A stretch of DNA of 44,931 nucleotides, from contig JAEETX010000014.1 in assembly GCA_016286665.1 (NCBI GenBank), positions 1 to 44,931 of the forward strand, written 5' to 3'. Below the pieces are notes generated by a model. It made no database searches, was not told the origin of the DNA, and saw only the letters and a list, made by a program, of their open reading frames with translations. The position numbers and the translations under genes are program-made. Positions 24,707-32,028 of this stretch are shown here, in pieces. How positions within the stretch are numbered: the first letter of the stretch is position 1; the number at the start of each line of letters is the position of its first letter. The DNA is from Oscillospiraceae bacterium (GTDB lineage Bacteria > Bacillota > Clostridia > Oscillospirales > Oscillospiraceae).

Positions 24707-25564
24707 ATGAAAAACCTGGGGTACTACAACGGAAAGATCGACCTGATCGAGAATATCATGATCCCCATGGAGGACCGGGTCTGCTTTTTCGGCGACGGGG
24801 TCTATGACGTGACCTACGCCCGCAACCATATCCCCTACTGTCTGGAAGCCCATCTGGACCGGTTTTACCGCAGCGCCGGAGAGCTGCGCATCGCCATCCC
24901 CATGGACAGAGCTTCCCTGGGTGCGCTGCTTTGCGAGCTGGTGAAGAAGGTGGACAGCCCGGACCAGATGATGTACTGGCAGGTGACCCGCGGCACCGCG
25001 CCGCGGGAGCACGCATTCCCCAAGGACACGCCCGCCAATCTCTGGGTGATGCTGCGACCCAAGAGCGTCATGCCTTTGGATACCACCCTCACCCTCCACA
25101 GCGTGGAGGACACCCGCTTCCTGCACTGCAACGTGAAGACCCTGAACCTGATCCCCAACGTCATGGCGGAGCAGGAGGCCAAGGAGGCCGGGGCTTCCTC
25201 CGCCCTGTTCCACCGGGGCGAGCGGGTGACGGAATGCGCCCACGCCAACGTGCACATCCTGAAGAACGGCTTTTTCATCACGCCCCCGGCAGACAAGCTC
25301 ATTCTTCCCGGCATCGCAAGGCAGAACCTGCTGCGCATCTGCGAAAAGCTGGATATCCCCGTGGCCATCCGTCCCTTCACCATGACGGAGCTGATGGAGG
25401 CCGACGAGGTCATTTCTTCCAGCTCCGGGGAATTCTGCATCCGTGTGACGGCGGTGGACGGAAAGGCCGTGGGCGGAAAAGACGAAGGGACCCTGCGGAA
25501 GCTCCAGGACGCGCTGATGGAAGACTTCCTGGCAGCCACGGGTGAGTTCGGCTGGGTTCGATGA
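24707..25564 (+). CDS. dat: class IV aminotransferase, D-amino-acid transaminase-like
   Basis: This is a fold-type IV PLP enzyme. The lysine that binds the cofactor is K144 in HCNVKTLNLIPNVMAEQEAKEAG, a pattern much closer to D-alanine aminotransferase than to branched-chain enzymes. The glutamate near 175 in RVTECAHANVHI and SSSGEFCIRVT near 243 bind the cofactor. The length of 285 is normal. The family converts D-amino acids and 2-oxo acids, often for D-Glu or D-Ala supply. It has a GGGGAGGAAA ribosome site, is co-directional with the PLP lyase-like gene and overlaps the next gene by 4 bp. Aminodeoxychorismate lyase is a less likely alternative. Confidence 0.85.
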   Translation: MKNLGYYNGKIDLIENIMIPMEDRVCFFGDGVYDVTYARNHIPYCLEAHLDRFYRSAGELRIAIPMDRASLGALLCELVKKVDSPDQMMYWQVTRGTAPREHAFPKDTPANLWVMLRPKSVMPLDTTLTLHSVEDTRFLHCNVKTLNLIPNVMAEQEAKEAGASSALFHRGERVTECAHANVHILKNGFFITPPADKLILPGIARQNLLRICEKLDIPVAIRPFTMTELMEADEVISSSSGEFCIRVTAVDGKAVGGKDEGTLRKLQDALMEDFLAATGEFGWVR

Positions 25565-26079
25565 ACGGTTTTCAGATCGTTACGGAGCGGCTGGTGCTGA
25601 CACCCCTGGGCACGGCTTATCTGGATTCAGTGAATGAATATGCTCTGGATTATGAAAACACCAGGTATATGTGCCACTTGCCAAAACAGGATTCGGATGA
25701 AACTCTGTCGTTTTTGAAGGACGTTGATGCGGAGTGGCAAAAGGATTCTCCCGGCTTCTATGAGTTTGCCCTTCTGTACGCCAATGACCATATAGGGTCC
25801 GTGAGCGTTTATTTTGAAAACGGTGTCGGCGAACTGGGCTGGATCATCAAGCGGAAGTATTGGGGAAACGGCTTTGCGACCGAAGCCGCGAAGGGCCTCG
25901 TGGATCACTTTTCCAAATGGGGGCACCGCCGCTTCATAGCCCATTGCGACACGGAGAACATCGCCTCTTTCAGAGTCATGGAAAAGCTGGGCATGACCCG
26001 GACCGGCAAATCGGGTGGGAGGAAAAACCGCGCCGCCACCGAGGAAAGCTTTGAATACCAATATGAATTGGAAGTATAG
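25561..26079 (+). CDS. GNAT N-acetyltransferase, RimJ/RimL-like
   Basis: This is an acetyl-CoA-dependent N-acetyltransferase. The pattern runs from TERLVLTPL at the start through GELGWIIKRKYWGNGFATEAAKGLVDH, which is the acetyl-CoA binding region, to HCDTENIASFRVMEKLGMTRTG near residues 120-141. This pattern is typical of the ribosomal-protein/antibiotic acetyltransferase branch, but the acceptor is unknown. The gene starts within the stop of the aminotransferase gene (ATGA), yet its base composition is visibly lower in GC than the upstream genes, suggesting a later arrival. A strong hairpin terminator follows. Confidence 0.88.
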   Translation: MNGFQIVTERLVLTPLGTAYLDSVNEYALDYENTRYMCHLPKQDSDETLSFLKDVDAEWQKDSPGFYEFALLYANDHIGSVSVYFENGVGELGWIIKRKYWGNGFATEAAKGLVDHFSKWGHRRFIAHCDTENIASFRVMEKLGMTRTGKSGGRKNRAATEESFEYQYELEV

Positions 26080-26093
26080 CCTGAAGAATACGT

Positions 26094-26126
26094 AAGGGGT
26101 GCGAGCGAAACCGCTCGCACCCCTTT
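26094..26126. terminator. intrinsic terminator after the acetyltransferase
   Basis: A perfect 14-bp stem (26094-26107 with 26112-26125) with a 4-nt loop is followed by a short T run. It ends the PLP enzyme-aminotransferase-acetyltransferase unit. The T tract is short, so efficiency is uncertain. Confidence 0.75.
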
Positions 26127-26180
26127 GCATGCAATTCCATTTCGCTCCCGCAATGCTGCAATGATTTACTGTTCATCCTG

Positions 26181-26209
26181 TTTTCTTTTTCAAGTATCTA
26201 TGCTATACT
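26181..26209 (+). promoter_or_regulatory. extended -10 promoter of the brnT-like locus
   Basis: TGCTATACT (26201-26209) is an extended -10 element. A poor -35 (TTTTCT, 26181-26186) lies 17 bp upstream. A GTAT/ATAC dyad surrounds the -10 box and could be an antitoxin operator, which is inference. Confidence 0.55.
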
Positions 26210-26233
26210 AACGATACAGGGGTGGTGAGGCAA

Positions 26234-26628
26234 TTGAGAGATTCCGAGCGATTCGTGCGCTTTTCTCTCGGTGGGATGTTGTTCGAATACGACGCAGTGA
26301 AAAACCAAATGAATATTGAAAAGCACGGCATCTCGTTCAGAAATGCTGCTCGCGTGTTTTTCGATTATGACCGTATTGAAATGTATGACGATGAGCATAG
26401 TGAGGTCGAAGACCGATACAATACCATCGGAGATACACCTATGGAAACTTGAGCATCATCGGAAATCTAAACCGAAACGGCAAAACGGTTGACGACATCC
26501 TCTTTGTAGTATATACGGAAAGAACTCTATACCAGGAAGGTGAAAAAGAGATCGAAGTCACAAGGTTGATTTCTGCTCGACTGGCTACGAGCTTTGAAAG
26601 GGGACTCTATTATGGGAAATACAGTTGA
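26234..26628 (+). pseudogene. brnT: BrnT-family toxin gene broken by a frameshift
   Basis: The first part (to the TGA at 26450-26452) reads FEYDAVKNQMNIEKHGISFRNAARVFFDYDRIEMYDDEHSEVEDRYNTIG across the window in one frame, here quoted only by its ends: it is the N-terminal BrnT ribonuclease core. The family's C-terminal part, DILFVVYTER then RLISARLAT and RGLYYGKYS, continues in another frame from about 26452 to the TGA at 26626-26628. A one-base deletion near 26440-26452 explains it. No usual slippery heptamer was seen. I take TTG 26234 as start (GGTGAGG upstream); ATG 26276 is possible. The toxin is probably inactive, which would leave the antitoxin without a job. Confidence 0.8.
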
Positions 26629-26797
26629 ATTGACGGAAGAACAAAAACGGGAGCTTGCTTTCACGGCAGAGGAACAGGCAGAATTGGATAGAGCCCGCTC
26701 CATGCCCATCACCTTTGACGAGGATTGCCCGGAGACTACCCCGGAACGGGCGTTGAAATTCAAACGGGTGAATCCGGTTCGACGCTCGGCAAACTGA
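26612..26797 (+). CDS. small antitoxin-like protein paired with the brnT remnant
   Basis: The protein has 61 residues from the ATG at 26612, which follows AAAGGGG at good spacing. It is strongly charged (ELTEEQKRELAF, then DEDCPETTPERALKF) and ends in a basic NPVRRSAN tail. It has no recognisable DNA-binding fold by eye, unlike the ribbon-helix-helix BrnA antitoxin. Its position, overlapping the end of the toxin reading frame by 17 bp, is the classic arrangement for a toxin followed by its antitoxin. The role is inferred from position. Unlike the toxin, its frame is intact. Confidence 0.65.
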   Translation: MGNTVELTEEQKRELAFTAEEQAELDRARSMPITFDEDCPETTPERALKFKRVNPVRRSAN

Positions 26798-26815
26798 GCA
26801 CATGAAGGGATAATC

Positions 26816-27259
26816 ATGGTTTCCATCCGGCATTTTTCAGACAACGATATTGATGTTTTACGAACGAATCTATACCCGTATTTGAGTTTGGAAGAAATCC
26901 GGCTCATGGTGCAGGATTGGAATTCCGGTTCCTATCAGGGAAAGCGCTTTGAAATGTTTGCGGTTCTCAACGGCAAGGAAATTGTCGGAACCATTTCGCT
27001 CTATGAACACAGCAAAAGCGTCGCTTCCATCGGAGCGGAAATCCTTGAACCCCACAGACGCAAAGGTAATGCGCATGAAGCGAATCTGCTGCTTCTGGAG
27101 TATGCAAAACAGATTGGCTACAAGGTCATACAGAATCAGGTCAGGACCGACAACGCAGCCAGTATCCGACTGAATGAAAAACTTGGGTTTGAGTCGGATA
27201 AATATGTCTATAAGAATAAAAGGGATCAAGCTGTGTATTTGTTCCTGAAAGCGCTGTAA
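26816..27259 (+). CDS. GNAT N-acetyltransferase
   Basis: This is a single GNAT domain of 147 residues. It shows EIVGTISLYEHS (beta-4 region), AEILEPHRRKGNAHEANLLLLEYAKQ with the acetyl-CoA-binding R/K-x-x-G-N/x pattern near residues 78-86, and NAASIRLNEKLGFES near the end. The acceptor is unknown. It lies 18 bp after the antitoxin-like gene in the same low-GC patch and may share its transcript. Some toxin families are GNAT enzymes paired with ribbon-helix-helix antitoxins, but this sequence lacks such a partner, so an ordinary small-molecule or peptide acetyltransferase is more likely. Confidence 0.85.
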   Translation: MVSIRHFSDNDIDVLRTNLYPYLSLEEIRLMVQDWNSGSYQGKRFEMFAVLNGKEIVGTISLYEHSKSVASIGAEILEPHRRKGNAHEANLLLLEYAKQIGYKVIQNQVRTDNAASIRLNEKLGFESDKYVYKNKRDQAVYLFLKAL

Positions 27260-27288
27260 TTGGCTTTGCTGGATGTTTATGGATAAAG

Positions 27289-27327
27289 AATCCCGGAGAA
27301 CCGTTCGCTGTATGGTTCTCCGGGATT
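27289..27327. terminator. bidirectional terminator between convergent genes
   Basis: A perfect 14-bp stem (27289-27302 with 27314-27327) with an 11-nt loop lies between the plus-strand acetyltransferase and the minus-strand cupin. T-rich flanks exist on both sides, so it can serve both transcripts. Confidence 0.85.
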
Positions 27328-27364
27328 TGATTATTCCTGATTATGTGCTGCCGCTATGTCTCTA

Positions 27365-28045
27365 TTATTCCTTCGGCTTTTCCTTGCCGCACTTGCCGCA
27401 GTAGTCGCATTTCTTCTTGTGGTCGAAGATGCACTCGTCCCCGTGGTCCACGGGGATAAAGGCGGGCCTTTCCTTCTTCGCGTCGGCCTTCGGGGGCTTT
27501 TTGCCGCATTCACCGCAATAGTCGCACTTCTTGCTGGCATTCTTCACGCAGGGAACGCGGCCGTTGAAGGTGGTGAAGCCGGTGTAGGTGAGCTTCTTCT
27601 CCCCGTCGATCTCCCGATAGGCGAAGGTGCCGAATTCCCCCCGCAGATGGACCACCTCGAAATACACCGGCTTCGTGACCCGGCGGTATTCCAGGGGACA
27701 GTGCCACCAGTAGGCGGGGATACGGACGATGGTGGGCTCGGTGATGATATGCTCCTCCATGTGGTCCAGATCCGGCCCGATCCAGAAGCTGATCTCCGCG
27801 TCGAAGGAACCGAAGGGGTCGGCCACGTCGTAGCCCATGAAGCAGAGGTATTCCTCCTCGCTGTGGAAATTACTTTCCCTGTCCACAAAGGCTTCCTTCA
27901 TATAACAGCGGTAGGAGGCATAGAGATTGGCCTCCGCCATGCAGCCCTTGCCCCGGAAATAGGCCTGATATTTGGGCATGAAGTCGCCCCACATGGTGTT
28001 GTATTCCTTTTCGAATTCATGGATCAGATGATCGTAGCGTCCCAT
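27365..28045 (-). CDS. cupin-like protein with two C-terminal C-x7-C-x2-C-x2-C motifs
   Basis: The 226-residue protein has an N-terminal cupin-like domain: NFHSEEEYLCFMGYDVAD near residues 57-74, SFDAEISFWIGPD, and IPAYWWHCPLEYR near 112-124 with a second-motif histidine. The last ~65 residues carry two copies of a spaced cysteine motif, CVKNASKKCDYCGEC and CIFDHKKKCDYCGKC, separated by a Lys/Pro-rich linker. Each could hold a zinc ion or an iron-sulfur cluster. It lies 2 bp after the related cupin gene and is the last gene of the flavin oxidoreductase unit. No function is known to me; electron transfer or metal handling for the oxidoreductase is a guess. Confidence 0.75.
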   Translation of the reverse strand: MGRYDHLIHEFEKEYNTMWGDFMPKYQAYFRGKGCMAEANLYASYRCYMKEAFVDRESNFHSEEEYLCFMGYDVADPFGSFDAEISFWIGPDLDHMEEHIITEPTIVRIPAYWWHCPLEYRRVTKPVYFEVVHLRGEFGTFAYREIDGEKKLTYTGFTTFNGRVPCVKNASKKCDYCGECGKKPPKADAKKERPAFIPVDHGDECIFDHKKKCDYCGKCGKEKPKE

Positions 28046-28047
28046 GT

Positions 28048-28596
28048 TCAGACCGCCTTCCTTTCCCGGCAGCGGCCGCAGAAGGTGCAGGTTTTCCCGC
28101 TGTCCAGTCTGCAGGGGCTGACGCCGTAGGTGATGCTCTCCTTATAAGGCCGCCCTTCCTTGTCATAGCGCTGATGGATGGCATAGTAGCGGCTGTTGAA
28201 CAGCACCGGCTGGAAAAAAAGGGGCTTGCCCAGCCTTACGATCTCCAGCGGTCCGTGCCAGAAAAGGCCCGGCACCTTGATCATGGTGGGCTTGTCGATG
28301 ACGATCTTCTCCATATCGTCCGGGTCTTCCCCCATGTAAAACACGATCTCCGCGTCGAAGGAATCAAAAGCGTCCCGCAGGTCGTGGCCCACAAACGCCA
28401 GATACTCCTCCTCCCGGTGATAGTGGGGCTCGTCGTCGATGACGCCGGGCTTCAGGTAGGCCCGATAGGGCAGGGTCACCTGACTGCCGGGCACGGAGTT
28501 TTCCCCCCGGAAATAGGCCTGCACCGGGGGCAGCATCCCGTCCGAATGGGTCTCCTCCTTGGGAAAGCGGAAAAACAGCCAGTCATATTGTCCCAT
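28048..28596 (-). CDS. cupin-like protein with one C-terminal C-x7-C-x2-C-x2-C motif
   Basis: The protein has 182 residues from the ATG at 28594-28596, chosen because AAAGGAAG precedes it; a start 12 codons upstream lacks this. The cupin part resembles its neighbour: HYHREEEYLAFVGHDLRDAF, SFDAEIVFYMGEDPDD, and VPGLFWHGPLEI. It ends with a single CRLDSGKTCTFCGRC tail, the same spacing as in the neighbour. Both share an aspartate/glutamate-rich first motif with one clear histidine pair. It stands 32 bp after the flavin oxidoreductase gene, in the same direction without a terminator, so it is likely co-expressed and may act with that enzyme. Confidence 0.77.
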   Translation of the reverse strand: MGQYDWLFFRFPKEETHSDGMLPPVQAYFRGENSVPGSQVTLPYRAYLKPGVIDDEPHYHREEEYLAFVGHDLRDAFDSFDAEIVFYMGEDPDDMEKIVIDKPTMIKVPGLFWHGPLEIVRLGKPLFFQPVLFNSRYYAIHQRYDKEGRPYKESITYGVSPCRLDSGKTCTFCGRCRERKAV

Positions 28597-28628
28597 GATG
28601 GATCGCTTCCTTTCTGTCGAAAATCGTA

Positions 28629-30596
28629 TCAAATCCTGCCGATGTTGATGGCGATATCGTGGGCCTGGGCGGTGGCGTTGGCGATGTTCTTCGGCCCCAG
28701 GCAGTCCCCGATCATATAGAATTCCGGGGCGCAGGTCCGCAGCGCGAGAGCCTCCGCCTGCAGGGGCTTCTGCCCCAGGGCGACGATCACCTTGTCCGCC
28801 GGATAGAAGACCTCCCTGCCCTCTTTGTCCCGGCAGCGGACGCCCTCCGGGGTGATCGCTTCGGCGCGGGTGCCGAAGTGCATGGGGATCGCCCGGTGGG
28901 CGATCTCCACCCGGAGAGCCGAAGCGTGGATGATGTTCCCTCCGTCGCTGATCTCATCCAGCATTTCCACGACTTCCGCCTGCCTGCCCAGCATGTTCAG
29001 GTAGATCGCCAGCTCCACCCCCACCAGGCCGCCGCCCAGGATGAGGGACTTCTCCCCTGCCCTGGCCGGATCCTGATAGACCGCCTCCGCCAGGACCACG
29101 TTGGGGCCATCGATGCCGGGGATCGCGGGAACGGCGGGACGGGCGCCGAAAGCGGCGATGATGACGTCCGGCGCGAGGGATTCCGCCAGGGCCGCCGTGA
29201 CGGGGGTGTTCAGCCGGATATCCACCCCGGCCTTTTCCAGGGCCAGGGCCTGACGGCGGAGGTAGACTCCCAGCTTCTGCTTGAAGGGCACCGCCTCCTC
29301 GCAGCGGATGGCGCCCCCCAGGACGCCGGAAGCCTCGCAGAGGATCACGGAATGCCCATACTGCGCGGCGGTGAGGGCGGCTTCCATGCCGCCGATGCCG
29401 CCCCCGGCCACCAGCACCTTTTTCCGCGGCCCCCGCTGGTTCATGGCGTGGATGGTCTCGTGCTCATGGCCGCTTTCCGGGTTCACGGCGCAGTATTTCA
29501 CCCCGTGGAGCTGCTGATTGGAAAAGCAGTGGAGACAGCGGAGGCAGGGCCGCACCTCCTCCGGCTTGCCCCGCCGCAGCTTGTTGGGCAGGTCCGGATC
29601 GGCGATGAGGCTGCGGGCCATTTCCAGGATATCGGCTTTGCCGGAGGCGACGATCTCCTCCATCTGCTCCGGTTCCCCCAGGGCCCCCACGGCAGCCACG
29701 GGCACGCCCACGGCCTTCTTCACCGCCTCGGCGTATTTCACGTTGCAGCCGTCGGGCTGGAACATGCTGGGATGGGTGACGGTCATGACCTCCTCCACCT
29801 CATGGTTGCCCACGCTGGCATGGATCAGGTCCACAAAGGGCTCCAGCTGCTTCGCAATGGCCACGCCCTCGTCGATGTCGTAGCCCCCGGCGTAGCACTC
29901 GCTGGCGCTGATGCGCACCTCGATGGGGAAGCCGGGACCCACCGCTTTCCGCACCGCCTGGCACACCGCGATGGGGTAGCGGCAGCGGTTCTCCAGGCTG
30001 CCGCCCCACTTGTCCTTCCGGGTGTTCAGCGTGGGGGATAAAAACTGATGCAGCCCCCAGCCGTGGCCCATATGGATCATGATCATGCCGAAGCCGCAGC
30101 TTTTGGCCGTGGCCGCGGCCTCCGCGAATTTGGCGACGGTCTCCTCGATCATGCTCTCCGGCATCTCCCGGATCAGCCGCCCGCTGAGCTCCATCTCCAC
30201 GGGGCCATAGGCCTCCCCCTGGGATTTGCCGCCGAACATGGCGAGGGTGCGGTTACTGTACATCCCCGCGTGGGTCAGCTCCGCCGTGGGTACGGCCCCG
30301 TAGCGGGAGATGGCGAAGGCCAGCTTTCCCAGGGGGATCCTGCAGGAGGGATTGTCGATGCAGATCTGATTGGGACTTCCCCGCCCGTAGGCGGTGTCCA
30401 CGATCAGTTCCCCGGTGGCGACGGAGGCGCAGCCTCCCATGGCCTTGCGGCGGTAATACTGCAGCGCCTCCTCCGGGTAGATGCTGTCATAGGTCATGTT
30501 GCGGTAACCCGTGGGGGCGGCGAACAGGCGGTTGAGAAACAGCTGCTTTCCCAGGGTGATGGGCTCAAAAAGATGGGGGTAGCGCATCTGGCTCAT
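28629..30596 (-). CDS. Old Yellow Enzyme-type NAD(P)H:FMN/FAD/Fe-S oxidoreductase (2,4-dienoyl-CoA reductase-like)
   Basis: This is a multi-cofactor ene-reductase of the FadH/BaiCD/trimethylamine dehydrogenase type. Residues 1-340 form the FMN TIM barrel (GHGWGLHQFLSPTLNTR near 177-193 and KWGGSLENR near 196). A cysteine set near 351-369 is C-x2-C-x2-C-x11-C, one residue shorter than the C-x2-C-x3-C-x11-C of FadH. The rest holds FAD/NAD(P) domains (VLVAGGGIGGMEAAL near 394, and ILGGGLVGVELAIYL). I use the second ATG (30594-30596), 6 nt after GGGGAGGA. Members reduce enoyl-CoA, steroid or bile-acid double bonds; the substrate here is unknown. Confidence 0.88.
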   Translation of the reverse strand: MSQMRYPHLFEPITLGKQLFLNRLFAAPTGYRNMTYDSIYPEEALQYYRRKAMGGCASVATGELIVDTAYGRGSPNQICIDNPSCRIPLGKLAFAISRYGAVPTAELTHAGMYSNRTLAMFGGKSQGEAYGPVEMELSGRLIREMPESMIEETVAKFAEAAATAKSCGFGMIMIHMGHGWGLHQFLSPTLNTRKDKWGGSLENRCRYPIAVCQAVRKAVGPGFPIEVRISASECYAGGYDIDEGVAIAKQLEPFVDLIHASVGNHEVEEVMTVTHPSMFQPDGCNVKYAEAVKKAVGVPVAAVGALGEPEQMEEIVASGKADILEMARSLIADPDLPNKLRRGKPEEVRPCLRCLHCFSNQQLHGVKYCAVNPESGHEHETIHAMNQRGPRKKVLVAGGGIGGMEAALTAAQYGHSVILCEASGVLGGAIRCEEAVPFKQKLGVYLRRQALALEKAGVDIRLNTPVTAALAESLAPDVIIAAFGARPAVPAIPGIDGPNVVLAEAVYQDPARAGEKSLILGGGLVGVELAIYLNMLGRQAEVVEMLDEISDGGNIIHASALRVEIAHRAIPMHFGTRAEAITPEGVRCRDKEGREVFYPADKVIVALGQKPLQAEALALRTCAPEFYMIGDCLGPKNIANATAQAHDIAINIGRI

Positions 30597-30630
30597 GGTC
30601 ATTCCTCCCCGGATATGTTTTTTTGTTTAT

Positions 30631-30658
30631 ACTATACTACGAACGAGGCCTGCTGCAA
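30631..30658 (-). promoter_or_regulatory. promoter of the oxidoreductase-cupin unit
   Basis: On the minus strand TTGCAG (30653-30658) is followed after 16 bp by TATAGT (30631-30636). It lies 35 bp upstream of the oxidoreductase start, after the terminator of the preceding gene, so the unit is transcribed independently. Confidence 0.7.
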
Positions 30659-30680
30659 ATAGGTTTTTCCCCACAGAAGC

Positions 30681-30716
30681 AAAAAACCGGGGACCACGGA
30701 AAACCGTGGCCCCCGG
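30681..30716 (-). terminator. intrinsic terminator of the UroD-like gene
   Basis: Arms 30687-30699 and 30704-30716 form a 13-bp stem with a 4-nt loop. The single mismatch on the plus strand becomes a G-U pair in minus-strand RNA. The stem is followed by TTTTTT on that strand. This marks it clearly as a minus-strand terminator. Confidence 0.93.
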
Positions 30717-30737
30717 CGGGCGATGCAAATCGACACT

Positions 30738-31862
30738 TTATTTGCTGTAGTTGATGCGGGATTCCTTGTAGAGCTCCTCCCGGAAAGCGGGGGTCAGCCA
30801 GTGGGCGGCGTAGAAATTATAGAAGCTGGGCTTCCCATGCACGCAGACCCGGTCAGCATACTCCCGGGCGATGCGCCGCTGTTCTTCCTCAGGCAGCTTG
30901 GCGAAGGCCGCGCCCTGTTCGTCGGTGGTGGGCAGCTTCATGATCTCCTCGGGAATGTTCTGGGGGAAGGTGGCGATGAGGATCTTGTCGCCGAAATCGT
31001 CATAGATCTTGTAGCTGTCGTTCATCAGCTGGGGCGCCCAGGCATCCCAGCCGGCCTTGATGTAGTTGGGGACCTGCTTATAGTTGTTGCCGCAGGAATG
31101 GAGCTCGCAGAAGATGCCGTTGGCATGGAGGAAATCGGTCAGCCGGCGCATGTAGGGCACGATCATCTCTTCGGCGATGGCGGGAGAGAAGAAGGTCTCC
31201 TTCTGGCTGCCCCAGTCGTCATGGAAGAAGACGGCGTTCACATCGGGGAAGTACTTGATGACATGCTTGAAAAGATCGATGTAGAAGTCCGTCAGCTTAT
31301 CGAAGAACGCATGGACCTCCGGCTGGGAATCCTCGTCGAAAAGGGCCATGATGGCGCCCTCGAATTCCATGAAGGCGATCAGCCGCTCATAGAAGCCGGT
31401 CTGGAACCACATCTGATTGAAGTTCTCCTTCTTGAGGAAGGTCCCATTGTTGATCTTGGCGGAGCCTTCCCAATCCCAGGAATCCAGGTCGGGCCAGACG
31501 ATCTTCTCCCGCCACTCGGAGATATCCTCCATGTAGGGGTTGCCGGGACGCACCATGCTGCCGCCGACGGTCTTGATGTATTCCCACTCCACGCCGAACA
31601 TGTCGGGGCCGCCGCCCTGCTCATTGGCGTTGAAGGGCTTGGCCTCGAACACGAAGCCGCGGGCCACGTTGTCGGGGATCACGCTGGGGGTAAAGATCTG
31701 GGCGTCCGTCGCCTGATACATCTGCCACCAGGGCTCCCGGCTGAAGGTAGCCACGCCGTGGTCGTGCTTGTTGAGGGGATAGTTGAGGGTCTTCGTTTTC
31801 ATGCCCATGAAGCCGATGGACTCTTTGTATTCCAGCTCCTTGGGATCCAGTTTAGGCACCAT
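30738..31862 (-). CDS. uroporphyrinogen decarboxylase (UroD)-superfamily protein, corrinoid methyltransferase-like
   Basis: This is a TIM-barrel protein of the UroD/MtaA/MtbA/CmuA superfamily. It has H255-x-C257 in ELHSCGN and C340 in RVCVHG, giving H-x-C-x82-C. That is the spacing type of the zinc site that activates thiols in methylcorrinoid:thiol methyltransferases. VFFHDDWGSQ near 211-220 is also typical. A true uroporphyrinogen decarboxylase would have conserved N-terminal RQAGR-type residues, which are absent. It has its own terminator and a weak promoter, and stands upstream of the oxidoreductase-cupin unit. A demethylase or methyl-transfer role is possible, but no corrinoid protein or MT1 partner is near. 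Confidence 0.82.
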   Translation of the reverse strand: MVPKLDPKELEYKESIGFMGMKTKTLNYPLNKHDHGVATFSREPWWQMYQATDAQIFTPSVIPDNVARGFVFEAKPFNANEQGGGPDMFGVEWEYIKTVGGSMVRPGNPYMEDISEWREKIVWPDLDSWDWEGSAKINNGTFLKKENFNQMWFQTGFYERLIAFMEFEGAIMALFDEDSQPEVHAFFDKLTDFYIDLFKHVIKYFPDVNAVFFHDDWGSQKETFFSPAIAEEMIVPYMRRLTDFLHANGIFCELHSCGNNYKQVPNYIKAGWDAWAPQLMNDSYKIYDDFGDKILIATFPQNIPEEIMKLPTTDEQGAAFAKLPEEEQRRIAREYADRVCVHGKPSFYNFYAAHWLTPAFREELYKESRINYSK

Positions 31863-31930
31863 GTGGATTTCCTCTCTTTCCTAAGATGTGTATGTTCCCC
31901 CTGGCCGGGGTCTGATAATTCCTCTGTTTT

Positions 31931-31959
31931 ATTGTAGCATAACCGCGGGGAAAATGCGA
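31931..31959 (-). promoter_or_regulatory. possible promoter of the UroD-like gene
   Basis: TACAAT (31931-31936) on the minus strand has a weak TCGCAT (31954-31959) 17 bp upstream. The distance to the start codon (~70 bp) is reasonable. Support is weak. Confidence 0.4.
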
Positions 31960-32028
31960 GAAGATTTGCTTTTTTGTCGCAGGTAACAAATCGATTGTTC
32001 TGCGTCCGGGTTCCCTTGTGCAGGTTGG

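Noticed and set aside
23213-25255. A 680-codon open frame antisense to the PLP enzyme and aminotransferase
   Set aside because: The opposite strand encodes two clear enzyme families with cofactor motifs; this frame has none and crosses both genes.
26440-26460. Programmed ribosomal frameshift in brnT
   Set aside because: No X-XXY-YYZ slippery heptamer in the right phase and no clear downstream stimulatory hairpin; a deletion is simpler.
30738-31862. Heme-pathway uroporphyrinogen decarboxylase HemE
   Set aside because: The N-terminal substrate-site residues of HemE are missing and the H-x-C...C zinc pattern points to the methyltransferase branch.
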